Shown here: in pieces, positions 44,911 to 57,547 of the stretch
Position numbering within the stretch: position 1 is the stretch's first letter
Layout: the number at the start of each line of letters is the position of its first letter
From: Stomorhina lunata
Taxonomy: Eukaryota; Arthropoda; Insecta; Diptera; Rhiniidae
Direction: 5' to 3'
DNA length: 64,000 nt
Assembly (NCBI GenBank): GCA_933228675.1
Contig: OW121743.1
Coordinates: forward strand, 94,799,998-94,863,997
The notes under the pieces: model-generated
Seen by the model: only the letters and a program-made list of their open reading frames with translations
What the model was told of the DNA's origin: nothing
Database searches by the model: none
Program-made: the position numbers and the translations under genes

Positions 44911-47209
44911 TTATATTAAAAAACTACGCCTAAATGACTGCAACACTTTTTGGTTAAATTATGCATAACAATTTACTTGACTTTTTTTATAAAATTTTGA
45001 ATTTTGTTCTACGATCGGTAAATTTCTATGAATTTTTTTCGCTCAATCTAAAGAGGAGACTTTTTTACCTTTCACATGGTTATGGCGGGAGCACCAAACA
45101 AAACAGAACCGACTTAGTTTTTGTCGAAAGAATAACGAAAAACTGAATTTTGTTAAGTTTTTTAATTTCCTGTTATCTTCTAAACTATATACGAGATTAA
45201 GATATATTCTTTTGCAGACAAAAACCAAGATTTTGTGTCTTAACCAAACTGACATCAAGATGAAAGCTGTGGAAATATATTCGAATCATGAGGTATAGAG
45301 TTTGATGAAAAATTGCATCACTTTTCGTTTTAGAACATTAAGCACATTTTAATACATTTTTTGTAACACATAAAGTAACATTGTCTTAAAAACAATTATT
45401 GATCCTTCATATCTAGACTCTTTTCTGTAGAAATGCATCATTAGATTTTTCAAAAGTGGCGGCCAAAAAATGGCTTTTTTGCAGCAGAAATACTATAGTG
45501 CGCTGCATTCGATAAAGACCGAAACGTACTATATTTCAGTCACATTTTTGCAGCATACTTTTAGGATAATCTAAAAAATATAGCAGATAAGGTTCATTAT
45601 TTTGTAACTAATACTACTCTATATAAGGCTTTGGTTATTTATAGTATTTACAGTTTTAAGATCGTGAAGTAAAAATGGTGAGTTTTTGAAATCTTAGCTT
45701 TTTTGTAAATTTTTGAAAAATAAAAATTTTTCGATTTTGAAAAAAAAAATTTATATGTTCATGTGAAAAACTCCACAACCCTTCACCATATAAAAAAGGT
45801 ACCTTGTAGTATATCCACTGGTGTTCCTTTCAACTTGCAAATTAAAAAAAAAAAAACGTAAAAAACCGAAGCATTTGAATTTTTTTATATTTGGTCTTCC
45901 TTCACTTGTTTTAACATTTCAACCTAAGTCGTTGTTTTACGAAATATTCACTACACTAATGGTATGAACCCTTGCCCTTAAAATTTTAATTTCGTCACCT
46001 TTAATAGAACTTCATGGTTGCCAAAATTTGAAGCACGTTTTCGCCACTTTTAAAGTTTTTTTCGCATATTTTTCGATTGGTAGTTTCGCATTATTTGGTA
46101 TATATTTCATTAATGTGTCCCATATAGATATAACTTAAGATATGTGCAAATGATGGAAAATTGAACGTACATTTTTCAAAATACACTCTCGAAAATATAC
46201 AAAAAATGTTAAGCTACCGCGTAAACCTAGTTTTTTTTGCCATTTAACACCTAAAAGGGCACCAAAAAATCAATTTTTCTAAAATTTTATGAATAGTAAC
46301 AACATAATATGCGATTCCCAGGTCGATTAAACCGGTTATTGCAAACAAAAAATTGCACCAGCATTTATTTATACTTTTTTATTAACACACATTAAAATCA
46401 ACAACATGACGTATACGTAACTTATTCTCATATTAAATGTAAATCATACGCCATCATTGCTATCATCTAACCTTCAGTATAAACGTAATTTACTATATAA
46501 AACAATTCCTAAAATAAAACAATAGCCTGACCAAAGAACAATGAATGCATTTTGATTATACAAATTTAAAAACTGAAATAAATTCCTAATATTTATTCAT
46601 TAAACAATTTTTACTAGGAAGAAATATATAAATAAAAATTTTGTAAAATCAGTTTTTCATTTTTAATAAATTTAGATCAAATTCTATGGCATGATTCACA
46701 TGCACATGTGTCTGGCAAAATTGTTTGTTTGTTTACTTTACATGAATTTCATTTAATTTTACTTAATATTTAGATTTGCAAATTTTCTTTTCATTTATTG
46801 TGTTTAATTCATTTAAAAATATATTAACGTTACTAAATTTTTTCTATGTAAACAAGTTTTTTTTCTTTAATAATGTTTACAAGCAAATCAAAAAAAAACT
46901 TGAATGAAAATTAGAAAAATGAGGAAGAATATTAGCAAAAGCAATTTAATTAATGTGTAAATAATAGATGTCATTGTTTGGTTTTATTATTAAAAACAAG
47001 GGATTTATAATGAATAAAATTAGTCATGATAAAAAATTAAATAAATTATATTAGAAAATATTGGCAGAAAAATAATCAACATTTAATCCTATAAAATAAA
47101 ATAGGAGGTAGCAAAAATTATATGTAAATAGAGTTTGGTAAAAAATAGCAAATAAAAAAAATAAAATAGCAAGCAAAAGCAACAAAAATACTTTTTAACA
47201 AAAAAAAAA
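44911..47209. other. AT-rich non-coding stretch
   Basis: No supported gene. A TATA-like TATATAAG at 45620-45627 is followed 55 bp later by ATG|GTGAGT (45675-45683), a start codon abutting a donor-like sequence, but no downstream exon can be recognised. An inverted 12-mer pair lies at 46407-46453. Confidence 0.5.
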
Positions 47210-49275
47210 AATCCTATATAAACAAGTAATTAAAAAAAAAATTCTATAAAAATTAAAAATTTTTGAAAATATACTAATAACAAATTCTTGGAAAATTTTC
47301 TATAAAAATAAAATTTTGAAAATTTTCTTATGAAAACAAAAACTTTTTAAAAAATTTCCTAAAAATAAGAACTATTTAAAATTTTTTTTATAAAAATAAG
47401 AAATTTTTGAAAAATTCATATAAAAATTATAAATTTTTAAAAAATTTCCTATAAAAATAAGAAATTTTTGAAAATTTTCTTAAAAAAATCAAACAATTTT
47501 GAAAAAAATACTATTAAAAGAAGAAAATTTTGAAGAAATTTCTATAAAAATAAAAAGTTTTTGAAAAATTTCCTATCAAAAAAAAGAAAATTTTGAAAAA
47601 TTTCCTAGAAAAATTAGAAATTTTTGAAAAATTTTCCGATAAAAGCAAGAACATTTTTGAAAATTTCTCATACAAATAAGAAATATATTCTTTTAAAATA
47701 CAATTCTTTAAAAAAAAATTTCTTACAAAAATAAGAAATTTTTGAAAAACTAAAAAAAATAAATTTATGAAAAATTTCCTATAAAACAATGAAATTTCTT
47801 TAAAATTTCCTATAGAAATGAGAATTTTTTTAAAATTTTCCAAAAACAAATTAGCAATTTTTGAAAAATTTCCTATAAAAATAAGAAACTTTTCGGAAAT
47901 TTTCTATAAATTAGAAATTTTTATAAAAATTTCCCATTAAAACAAGAAATTTTTTAAAAATTTCCTAAAAAAAATAGTAGGAAATTTTTGGAAAATTCCC
48001 TATTATAATAGGAAACTTTTGAAAAATTCCCTATAAAAATAGGAAATTTTTGAAAAATTCCCTATAAAAATAGGAAATTTTTGAAAAATTCCCTATAAAA
48101 ATAGGAAATTTTTGAAAAATTCCCTATAAAAATAGGAAATTTTTGAAAAATTCCCTATAAAAATAGGAAATTTTTGAAAAATTCCCTATAAAAATAGGAA
48201 ATTTTTGAAAAATTCCCTATAAAAATAGGAAATTTTTGAAAAATTCCCTATAAAAATAGGAAATTTTTGAAAAATTTCCTATAAAAATAGGAAATTTTTG
48301 AAAAATTTCCTATAAAAATAGGAAATTTTTGAAAAATTTCCTATAAAAATAGGAAATTTTTGAAAAAGTTCCTATAAAGATAGGAAATTTTTGAAAAATT
48401 TCCTATAAAAATAGGAAATTTTTGAAAAATTTTCTATAAAAATAGGAAATTTTTGAAAAATTTCCTATAAAAATAGGAAATTTTTGAAAAATTTCCTATA
48501 AAAATAGGAAATTTTTGAAAAATTTCCTATTAAAATAGGAAATTTTTGAAAAATTTCCTATAAAAATATGAAATTTTTGAAAAATTCCCTATAAAAATAG
48601 GAAATTTTTGAAAAATTCCCTATAAAAATAGGAAATTTTTGAAAAATTTCCTATAAAAATAGGAAATTTTTGAAAAATTTCCTATAAAAATAGGAAATTT
48701 TTGAAAAATTTCTTATAAAAATAGGAAATTTTTGAAAAATTCCCTATAAAAATAGGAAATTTTTGAAAAATTCCCTATAAAAATAGGAAATTATAAAATA
48801 GGAAATTTTTGAAAAATTTCCTATAAAAATAGGAAATTTTTGAAAAGTTGTCTATAAAAATAGGAAATTTTTGAAAAATTTCCTATAAAAATAGGAAATT
48901 TTTGAAAAATTTCCTTTCAAAATAAGAAATTTTTGAAAAATTTCCTGTAAAAATAGGAAATTTTTGAAAATTTTCCTATAAAAATAGGAAATTTTTGAAA
49001 AATTTCCTGTAAAAATAGGATTTTTTTCTTAAATTTTCTATAAAAATAGGAAATTTTGAAAAAACTTCCTGTAAAAATAGGACATTTTTGAAAAATTTCC
49101 TATAAAAATAGAAAAATTTTGAAAACTTTATAAGAAAGGAAATTTTTGAAGAATTTAATACAAATAAGAAATTTTTGAAAAAATCCTATAAAATTAAGAC
49201 ATTTTTGAAATATTTTCTATAAAAATAAAAAAATTTTGAAAAATTTCCTAAAAAGCTATTAATTTTTGAAAAATT
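47210..49275. repeat. 31-bp minisatellite array H
   Basis: Consensus TAGGAAATTTTTGAAAAATT then TCCTATAAAAA, period 31 bp (TAGGAAA at 48071 and 48102). The centre (about 47980-49020) is very regular, and both flanks decay. TAGGAAATTTTTGAAAAATT TCCTA is nearly a perfect dyad, broken only at the central G. Neighbouring units share CCCTAT or TCCTAT variants in blocks (for example CCCTAT from 48000 to 48255). A 336-base open frame on the minus strand (47514-47849) is spurious. Confidence 0.94.
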
Positions 49276-50891
49276 GAATGACTTAAAATCGAAAGTTTTA
49301 TTAAAAAAATCTAAAAAATATCTGCCCTAATATAAAAGGTTTAACAAGAAATCTCTAAAATCGATTTTACTGAAATAACATTAAATTACTCCCAAAACCG
49401 CAGACTAAAAAAGAGCACGTATTGATTGAAACAGATAACAAAACGAATAAATTTTGCAAAATTTAAATTTAATCCTATCAGCAAATAAATAAAATGAAAT
49501 CTTTCTAAATGAACAAATTTACAAAAAATCACCAGACCGTAAATAAATCATTAATTATGTCGAAATGGGTGTTTGAATTTATATCTGTAAGCAAAAGATT
49601 TTTTTTTTTTGGAAATGGGAACAGATAGAAGAAATAATTCTAAAATGAAAATTATTATGAAAAAGTATAAAAAATTATTTTTTGTATAACTATTTTATAT
49701 ATTAATTTTCAAAATTTCTCTAGTGTACAAATTTAATTCACTTCATTTTACACAATAACATACTAACACTTTAAACCAATGTACCAGAATAAGTATTATT
49801 ACAAAAAAAATACTAAAAAGGCATTTGCTGCTTTGAGACTTGTGGGTAAAAACCAGGTGTCCTTTTTTACTTATTAAATCCTTGGAGGCCCTTGTGGCAT
49901 TTTTATTTCTTATTTGGCTTTAACACACAAATGTGCATATGTAAACCACTTTTTCGTTTTTTTTCGTTTTTTTCGATTTTCTGTTTTTGTATTCTTTGGA
50001 AAAATTTATTACATCTGTCAAAATGTATATTAATTTTTATACTTAAAATTTAGTTGTAAACACCATAGTCCTACACCACTAACATAAACATAGGTACATA
50101 TGTTATGTTGTTGAGCTAGTCATACACACTTCAACTTTATTTATAAAATTATATACTTATACATACATACAAAAAATTAAAAAAAAAAGAAATACACACA
50201 AGAAAAATGTTAAATATTTAATTACATAAAGTGTGGCTCCAAAGACCAAACACTATGTATATCTGTATGTACTATATGTATGTATGGCAACCAAAACAAA
50301 TATGTAACCCATAATGGTGCCTCTACTCTACAATTAAACAAGCTTTGAAAAAATATGCTTGATCCCTGTGCTGTCGCTAGTGGTCTTGGGTAGATTTTTT
50401 TTCATTAAGTTTTAATTTAACATTGAGGTTTCCTTTACATCCATAAACTAGGAGCTGGTATTCGGTTTGTATTTATATACATACGAGTACTTTGTTTGTG
50501 TTAAACGACTGGATCTGTATGAGATTTATCAAAGATTATGTGTGTTTTTAAATGTAGTGTGAGAAAGTGTATATTTCATTGCTTAATATTTTATGTTCTA
50601 TTTATTTTTTACTAAGGATTAGTATATAGTTTCGTATATTTTGAAAGAGGGATCCCGGATATTTTAAAAAATTTAATTTAAGAAAGTTCCCTAAGTAAAA
50701 GGCTGTTGACGAAATCTCACCCTAAATACATTCATATATTTTAATAAATCCTTTGTATTTATAAGTAAGTTTATCGATAATTCATAACCCATCTGGAAAT
50801 TATTTCAATGTGAAGAAATGGGTAAACAAAGGAGGCTTTTAGATTATATTTCTTTTTTATCTCTTAATCTATTTAAAAAATGCCAGTAATT
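49276..50891. other. AT-rich non-coding stretch
   Basis: Nothing recognisable beyond simple sequence, such as TATGTATG words near 50265-50290. Confidence 0.5.
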
Positions 50892-52391
50892 AAAACAAGT
50901 AAGAAAGTGCTATAGTCAGTCAAGCCCGACTATACGATATCCTTCACAACTAAGGTAAAAGATGCTCTTTTTAATATTTAAAGAAAAATATTTGCTAAAT
51001 TTTGCTTTCATACCAACATTTTCTCAAAACTTATACATTAAAGCCGTTTTCGTCATTTGGACTTATATGAGAGCTGGGGTCAAATGTGTACCGATTATCT
51101 GGAAATTTAGCAAATTGATTACAATTGTTACAAAAATTATGTATTCAAAAAATAAACTTAAAATTCTCATTGTCTTTAGATTTACGAGCGTTTTAGTGAT
51201 TTTTTGTCTCATTTAGTGCGTTTTTAACGAGAGTTTGTTTGGGAGCTATGGTCAAATGTGAACCGATTTCAATTTGATACAGTTATTTAAGTTCACTCAG
51301 GAAATTATTACAATAACTGATTGTATGTTGTTTAGGAAATTTTCGGTTATGCTGTTTTCAAATAAATATTCATTTAAATTTACATGAAAATTGATTTTTA
51401 ACATATTTATACATTTGTTTAAAAAACAACCTACAAAAAAATACTGAAAATCCGTAACATTTGAAAATATCAGTTGTTTAGTTTTTATATATTTTTTCAA
51501 TTATTGTATCAAATATAATTCGTATTTGTTTAATTATTGTTTTTCCTGAAGTATCTTAGGTTTGCTTACTGAAGAAACTTTTTATAATACTGGCCGCCTA
51601 TCACGGGGTATGGCCTAAGCAAACAACAAACTTTGTTTTGTCTGTTTGGTTTTTTGATGCCTTAAAGGATATAACCTTTTTCTGGTTTCGTCTTTTATAT
51701 TACGTTAATTACAAAAACAAATGAAAATTGTCCGTTTTATGGAAATTTTACGTAGTTTTTTACCATTAAATTTTTTTAAAATAAATGAAAATTTCCGTTT
51801 TTTATACTTAAAATGTAGTTTAAATTTTTGTCAGTAATTTTTTTGAAAACAACTGCATATTTCGTTTTTAAAACTGAAAATGTAGTTTAAATATTTATCA
51901 GTTAAATTTAAAAGAAATATTTATTGAATTTGAATGAAAAATCAGTTGACCGGTTTTTAAATGAATATTCATTCATTTCAAATTACATTTTAAGTTAATT
52001 TTACTTACATAATATTCTGAGTGTTTACATAAGCTCTAGTTGTTTTAAATTTCATGAAAAATATTGATATTTGTGGGAAGTATGACCTATGGGAGGTACC
52101 AGAAATAATAGACCGATTTTAACGAATTTCAATAGCCATGATCCCATTATCAAAAACATGATCTTTGCCAAATTTCATCAAATTATCCTAAGAATTGCGA
52201 CCTGTAGTTTGATTACAAGGGTCCAGCCAGCCGTCCAGCCAGACGGACGGACATGGCTCAATCGACTCAGAAAGTGATTCTAAGTCTATTGGTATACTAA
52301 AAGGTATGCCTAAGACAAATATTTCTATGCGTTTCATACATCAGCACAAACTTATAATACCCTTTTAACCCATGGTGGTGAAGGGTATAAA
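50892..52391 (+). mobile_element. Dispersed repeat family 2, copy 2 (split)
   Basis: It begins AAAACAAGTAAGAAAGTGCT and ends TGGTGGTGAAGGGTATAAA like the copy at 38.16 kb. It is interrupted from 51294 to 52023 by the 730-bp transposon. The uninterrupted sequence in copy 1 (GTTTATATAAGC near 38576) matches the joined flanks AAGTT + TTTACATAAGC less a 2-bp duplication, so copy 1 is a natural empty site. Confidence 0.72.
51294..52023. mobile_element. 730-bp DNA transposon (CACTCAG ends), copy 2
   Basis: Same ends, length and sequence as 44021-44750, with a TT duplication at the flanks inferred from the empty site. Shared interior words include GGCCGCCTATCACGGGGTAT and CAGTTGACCGGTTTTTAAAT. High similarity implies recent movement and an autonomous partner elsewhere, at least in the past. 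Confidence 0.87.
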
Positions 52392-53361
52392 TAGTGCAAC
52401 TAAAATGTATAATAATAATGGTGGCGTATGACTTACAACTAATTATAATAATAATTTCTACGACAACATTCCTATTAGAACAAGTGATACTTCTCTCAGA
52501 TAATGAGCAGCATCCGATTCTATTTTTAGACTCATTGAAAGGGACCTACGTTTTATTGCCGGCTCCGAACGGCAAATGCATTAGTTAAAGAAATAACCAG
52601 TGTGAATATATAGAGACTACTATATCTAGTGACATTGTCGACGAATGTGTCCACATATATGTATCTGAATAGGCATCAATTTGATACTAATGTCGCTACT
52701 TGAACCAAAAGAACTACTTGGTCAATAGTAAGTAAATAGTGGTAAAGTCTACTGGTATGTTTCGTAGGAACTAATGTATAATGTTAAATGTCAATAGTAA
52801 ATAACATTAGATTGGACAGAATAGGCAAGTTGTACCGGAGACATTATCAATAGCTATACAGTATAGTTTCTCTGTCGACATTACCGCAGGGTCATAAAAT
52901 CTATTCGAAAAAACAAAAATTTTTGAAGATGTTTTTTTTTTAGTTTTGCTTAATTTCTATGAAGTCAATATTTGTAAAGCCACTACATTCTTAAACCTAC
53001 CCCAATGATTTATTCCTTTCCCACGGGTCTTAATATGCTATCAAAATTTTCTTTTTCTTTTCTTCGAATGCTCAAGACTTGAACTAAAATATATATTCAA
53101 GCTAAACGTATGCGAAAAATAATAGGCTAATATATTTTGTCTTAGCATTAAACTTTTGATTTGGGTACAAAAACAAGATATTATGATATGTTTAAATAAG
53201 CTCCCTGAACTAATGTTGGAAAAATTCATATACCACGCAATCCTTTTTAAATAAAGATGATCGTTAAAAAATTCAGATCTTTTTCTAGTCTATACAAAAA
53301 GTTAAAATTATATTTAGTTTTTAATTAATTGTTGAAAATTAGTCCATATTGGTTTGTATTC
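52392..53361. other. AT-rich non-coding stretch
   Basis: No gene or element seen. The half site TGGCGTATGA lies at 52422. Confidence 0.5.
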
Positions 53362-53364
53362 TTA

Positions 53365-54271
53365 CGGTCTTATGCTAAAAAATATCTTAAATATTGCTTA
53401 AAGAACACGTTAGTTACCAAATACTTTAAGGCTAACAAACGATTGTTAAAAAATAGTATCCAAAAACAGTTCTTTAACTAATGAATACGTCAAGTCAATT
53501 TTACATGTTAATGCTGGCAACATCGTCATTCTCTCTTGTATCTTTATAGTTAAATACACAAAAAAACGAATTAATTATTCATTGTTTCCTCCGGGTAGTC
53601 GAATTTCTAAATAATGTTTTGTATGTTTTTAATATAAAATAACATTTTTCTTCTTTTCTTACTGTAAAATTATGTTTATGTTATATAAAAGCATAAACTA
53701 AACACATTTATAATACAGTAAAATAATAAATAGACAAATTTTTACTAAGGGTTTAAACCGATTATCTAAAAATCGAGTACTTTTAACTCATGTTGAATAT
53801 ATATATATATACATCACTATAATGTTTTTTTGTAAATTTCATTGACCGATGTCTGTTTTTTGTTGAAAACACGAATTTTTTGTTAAAAATTAGAATTTGT
53901 ATTATCAATTTCTTTGAAAAGTTTGGTTTTAGTATGAAATGTGTAAAATAGAGTATGAAATATCATGGAAATTATATTTAATAAATTCCCCACCCCCGAA
54001 ACCTTCATGATAAAAAATAGCAAATTAGAAAAAATATGATAACTAAATTTAGCAAAAATATTATTTTTTATTAGATAAGTCTGAAAACTTGAATAATTCT
54101 TTAATATTTAATGTAGCTTTAAATTATGTAGATAGCTACTTTAAATTATTTGATGTTAACAAAAGATTAACATCGGTTTGTTAAGCTAATAATCGTTTTA
54201 GGATAATACTTTAAGAAATTTTGCTTAAATTTAGTTTACCAATCGTTGTTAAATTTTTTAGCATAAGACCG
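53365..54271. mobile_element. 907-bp DNA transposon with TTA duplication (PIF/Harbinger-like)
   Basis: CGGTCTTATGCTAAAAAAT at 53365 is perfectly inverted at the right end, finishing at 54271, and homology continues inward imperfectly for about 100 bp (AAGTATT..., AACAAACGAT...). TTA flanks both sides (53362-53364 and 54272-54274). A TTA/TAA 3-bp duplication is typical of PIF/Harbinger. No transposase frame is present, so it is non-autonomous. Confidence 0.75.
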
Positions 54272-54533
54272 TTAGAAACTTATCCCAATAGACACATGAG
54301 TTTACTATTAAAGTAGGTTTCTTAGTACTAAGATGATTTTCTGTGGTTGAAATTATATGAAAACTATTATCAAATAAGAACTGACTGTCACAACTAAATT
54401 TGTTTAAGAAATCAGATACATTTTATCATGTAAAAAATGTATGTACTTTCTATGATTACAAAGCCACGCAAATAATGGCCATCTTTGGCTTGAAAATATT
54501 TGCTGCTTCTAATGATATATTCCATTTTATGCA

Positions 54534-54745
54534 ATAATCAAGGGTTCAAATGTGGACCACTTAAATCAATTATTTACCGTTGTATGGTCCATCTTAGGCA
54601 GTAATTAATGGTTCTACTATAGGTAATTTAAAGCAATAATCGAGGGTTTTAATATAGTTAATTTTCTATTTATAAAATAATCGTGGATTTTAACATTGTC
54701 AATTCTAAGCAATAATCGAGACTTGTAAATTACAACTTGTATAGT
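54534..54745. repeat. Degenerate ~60-bp tandem repeat
   Basis: 'GCAATAATCRAGGGTT' words recur at about 54532, 54633, 54669 (AAAATAATCGTGGATT) and 54708, each followed by TA/AA-rich text ending in ATT-TCAATT. Three to four poorly kept units. Confidence 0.45.
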
Positions 54746-54881
54746 TCATTGTATGTATATAGTCTGTGTAATTTCAGATATACCATAGACCTATTATGGT
54801 ATCCAGTGTATTCGTAATGTCTACTATTGTTTATTTAAAGGTCCTAATGTAATCGTAGCTTTTGTTATAAGTTAGTTGAAG

Positions 54882-55727
54882 GTTTCATTCAATCATAGGC
54901 CAAGCCTCCTTAAGGTTGACTCTATGAGACAAAACATGAATGAATCATTAAACCGCGATTTAGAAACAATTTCAGAATGGGGTCGTGCGAATAGAGTTCA
55001 TTTTAATGCGCGGAAAACTCAATGTTGTATGCTTACACATAAACGCACGGCAAACCATGTTACTTCATCTGTATTAATGGGTGGTGTACATATTGAGGAA
55101 TCAGATGCTCTTGATGTTCTAGGCATGCGAATACAATGTGATGTTCGTTGGACAAAGCATATCTTTCAAGTGTCGAAAGAAGCATTCAAGTGCCTCGGTT
55201 TTCTAAAACGGTGTAAAAGATACTTCACTTCTACTGATCTCCTTACTATTAACACCACCTACATCCGACCGAAAATGGAATACAACTCTCATGTATGGGC
55301 CGGTGCTTCAAAGTCTATTTTGGAGCTTCTCGACCGAGTGCAAGAGAGGGCGAAAGTGCTCATCGGTGACAGTAGGGTATCCAACTCTATTGATTCACTG
55401 GAGCACCGTCGCAATGTGGGTTGTGTCTCACTGTTCTATCGTTACTACTTTGGAATGTGCTCTAACGAAATCAGGGAACTCGTTCCCGAAACTCGAACTT
55501 TTTTACGCAACACACGTCATTCTGCTAGAGCACATTCCTTTGTGGTCGATTGGCCGGTAGACCGAACAACACACTACAGAGAAAATTCGTTCTTTAGTCG
55601 TACAGTTCGTATGTGGAATTCGCTTCCCGCAGAAATTTTTCCTGCTAGTTGCAATATAGGTAAATTCAAATCAAATGTCCACAAACACTACTCCATCTAT
55701 CCTCCTTCCCATAACCTATTTTCCTAG
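54882..55727 (+). CDS. Non-LTR retrotransposon ORF2, C-terminal fragment (copy 2)
   Basis: The open frame encodes about 280 residues from SFNHRPS to the stop. It corresponds to residues from about 557 of copy 1: the end of the RT thumb (LNRDLETISEWGRANRVHF), 'VLGMRIQCDVRW', and the whole C-terminal region beginning 'YIRPKMEYNSHVW'. About nine in ten residues match copy 1, and no stop or frameshift interrupts it. The catalytic FADD is missing because of 5' truncation, so it cannot work alone. There is no native start codon. Confidence 0.9.
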   Translation, partial: VSFNHRPSLLKVDSMRQNMNESLNRDLETISEWGRANRVHFNARKTQCCMLTHKRTANHVTSSVLMGGVHIEESDALDVLGMRIQCDVRWTKHIFQVSKEAFKCLGFLKRCKRYFTSTDLLTINTTYIRPKMEYNSHVWAGASKSILELLDRVQERAKVLIGDSRVSNSIDSLEHRRNVGCVSLFYRYYFGMCSNEIRELVPETRTFLRNTRHSARAHSFVVDWPVDRTTHYRENSFFSRTVRMWNSLPAEIFPASCNIGKFKSNVHKHYSIYPPSHNLFS

Positions 55728-55792
55728 TTCCAACACAATGCATCGCATAAGTAGGGGTCATCCCCTGAGTGCTGGTTAAAAAAAAAAAAAAA
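54882..55792 (+). mobile_element. 5'-truncated LINE, copy 2
   Basis: Runs from the truncation point through the stop, the 3' UTR with the AGGGGTCATCCCCT hairpin, to a 15-base poly(A) at 55778-55792. I could not find a convincing target duplication. Same family as 30791-33380. Confidence 0.88.
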
Positions 55793-56314
55793 TATCGAGC
55801 CCTTAGATTAAAATGATCGCAAGCAACATTCCGTTAAATATCTCTTAATTTATTAAAGATAGAGTACTGCAGTAAGCACAATTTTCTTTCTTTCTTAAGT
55901 AGTTTTCGAATGGGTAAAAATCTTTTTGATAGGTTTATTTTTGCGAAAATTGTAAAGACCAATAGGTTTTATAAACAATGGTATTCAAATCTGGCTCAGT
56001 TTAGAGGCCACTGTGCTAAAAATAGACATGTTTTTAAAAATTGGCCTAAAACTCCAACTACCCATTGGTCGATTTCTGCATATTCTCCCAGTAAATTAAA
56101 AGTTATTGAAGTAAAACTAAACAACTTCACAACTACTTTGCACCATAACTTCTAAACCATTTGGAAAAAATTTAATTAGTTTGTCGAAAGTAGCAAACTA
56201 ACAAAGAACAAATTTGTTATGCACCAAAATATTCCCCGTTTTTGTTCAATTAAGATTTTTTGTCGTTTACGATCAATTTTTTTCCTGTCGCTTGCGCTTA
56301 TTTTATTTGATTAC
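55793..56314. other. AT-rich non-coding stretch between LINE tails
   Basis: An 81-residue frame (55910-56155) has no recognisable domain and is unsupported. Nothing else is seen. Confidence 0.45.
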
Positions 56315-56876
56315 TTTTTTTTTTTATTTAGGACCAGCACTCTAGGGATGACCCCTACTTATGCTATGCATTGTGTTGGAACTAGGAAAATAGGTTGTGG
56401 GAAGGAGGAAAGAGGGAGTAGTGTTTGTGGACATTAGATTTGAATTTTCCTATATTGCAACTGTCAGGAAAAACTTCTGCGGGAAGTGAGTTCCACATAC
56501 GTACTGTACGGCTAAAGAACGAATTTTCTCTATAGTGTGTTGTTCGGTCCACTGGACAATCAACCACAAATGCATGTGATCTAACGGATTGACGTGTGCT
56601 GCGTAAGAATCTTCGGGTTTCGGGAACGAGGCCCCTGATATCATTAGAACACATTCCAAAGTAGTACCGATAGAACAGTGTTATACAACCTACATTACGG
56701 CGGTGCTCCAGTGAGTCAATAGAGTTGGATACCCTACTGTCACCGATAAGCACTTTCGCCCTCCCCTGTACGCGGTTGAGAAGCTTCAAAATAGACTTTG
56801 AAGCACCGGCCCATACATGAGAGTTGTATTCCATTTTTGGTCGGATATAGGTGGTGTAAATTTTAAGGAGATCAGC
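56315..56876 (-). mobile_element. 5'-truncated LINE, copy 3 (reverse strand)
   Basis: On + it starts with poly(T) (56315-56330) and the inverse of the LINE 3' UTR, then the inverse of the C-terminal coding part. Homology to copy 1 stops at about 56876 (GATCAG). The 3' hairpin is altered (TAGGGATGACCCCT on +). With copy 2 on + only 520 bp away, the two tails are inverted and tail-to-tail. Confidence 0.87.
56382..56876 (-). pseudogene. LINE ORF2 C-terminal fragment (copy 3)
   Basis: About 165 residues from DLLKIYTTYIRPKMEYNSHV to PPSHNLFS, open to the normal stop. It matches the last fifth of copy 1 with roughly 85-90% identity by eye. All reverse transcriptase motifs are lost through truncation, so it is a dead fragment even though its frame is intact. 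Confidence 0.85.
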
Positions 56877-56959
56877 TGGATGTCAAAGATTGAGAGTATG
56901 TAGTGCTAAGTGGAGTTATTTGGTTTAATATATATTTTTTTTTTTTTTTTCATTTAAAA

Positions 56960-57350
56960 AAATTGATTACATAGTAACTTTTTAAAGTTTATAAAATCTA
57001 TGGAAATTTTTTATATTTGCGCATTGTATAAACTATATTATATTGCCTAAACTCTATTAATTATCTAATTCTATAAAGGTATAAGAAATAATGTTTGTCT
57101 GAATGTCCTTTATAGAATAATAAACTATGCTTTTGATCATGATATGATCTTAAACAAAATTGTTACTCATGAGTTGACGCAAATTTCTAAGTTGGTAAAT
57201 TTAAATTTCCGACAGATGGCGTCACTAAAAATGATAATAAACTTATATTAAATTGTTAACTATGCATTTGATCGTGCTGATTGAATCAGGAAAATGATTC
57301 AAAATTGATTGGATATTTGCATATTGACTTTACATCAAATTTATTTAAGT
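56960..57350 (+). repeat. Dispersed repeat, copy 2 (uninterrupted)
   Basis: Homologous to 18281-18594 plus 20482-20555. Blocks are AAATCTATGGAAATTTTTTA, 'AATTTCTAAGTTGGTA', 'TTTCCGACAGATGGCGTCAC' and 'ATCGTGCTGATT...AAAATGATT...GGATATTTG'. It lacks the 1.88-kb insertion and so serves as the empty site. It holds about 50 bp (near 57082-57135) that copy 1 lacks. Confidence 0.62.
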
Positions 57351-57547
57351 TGGTGGTGCAGGGACGTGCGTAAGAGACAGAATAAAAATGGTACCTCTAT
57401 TTTGGACAACCTTTATATTACCACATTCCCAGTCTGACCATAAAGGCCTTTTTTGTAAAAATCGTGACAATCCGATGAATATTATTAAAAAATTTGTTTT
57501 CATTTGTAGAATACTTATATCAAATATTATAAGATTTAGATTTATAA

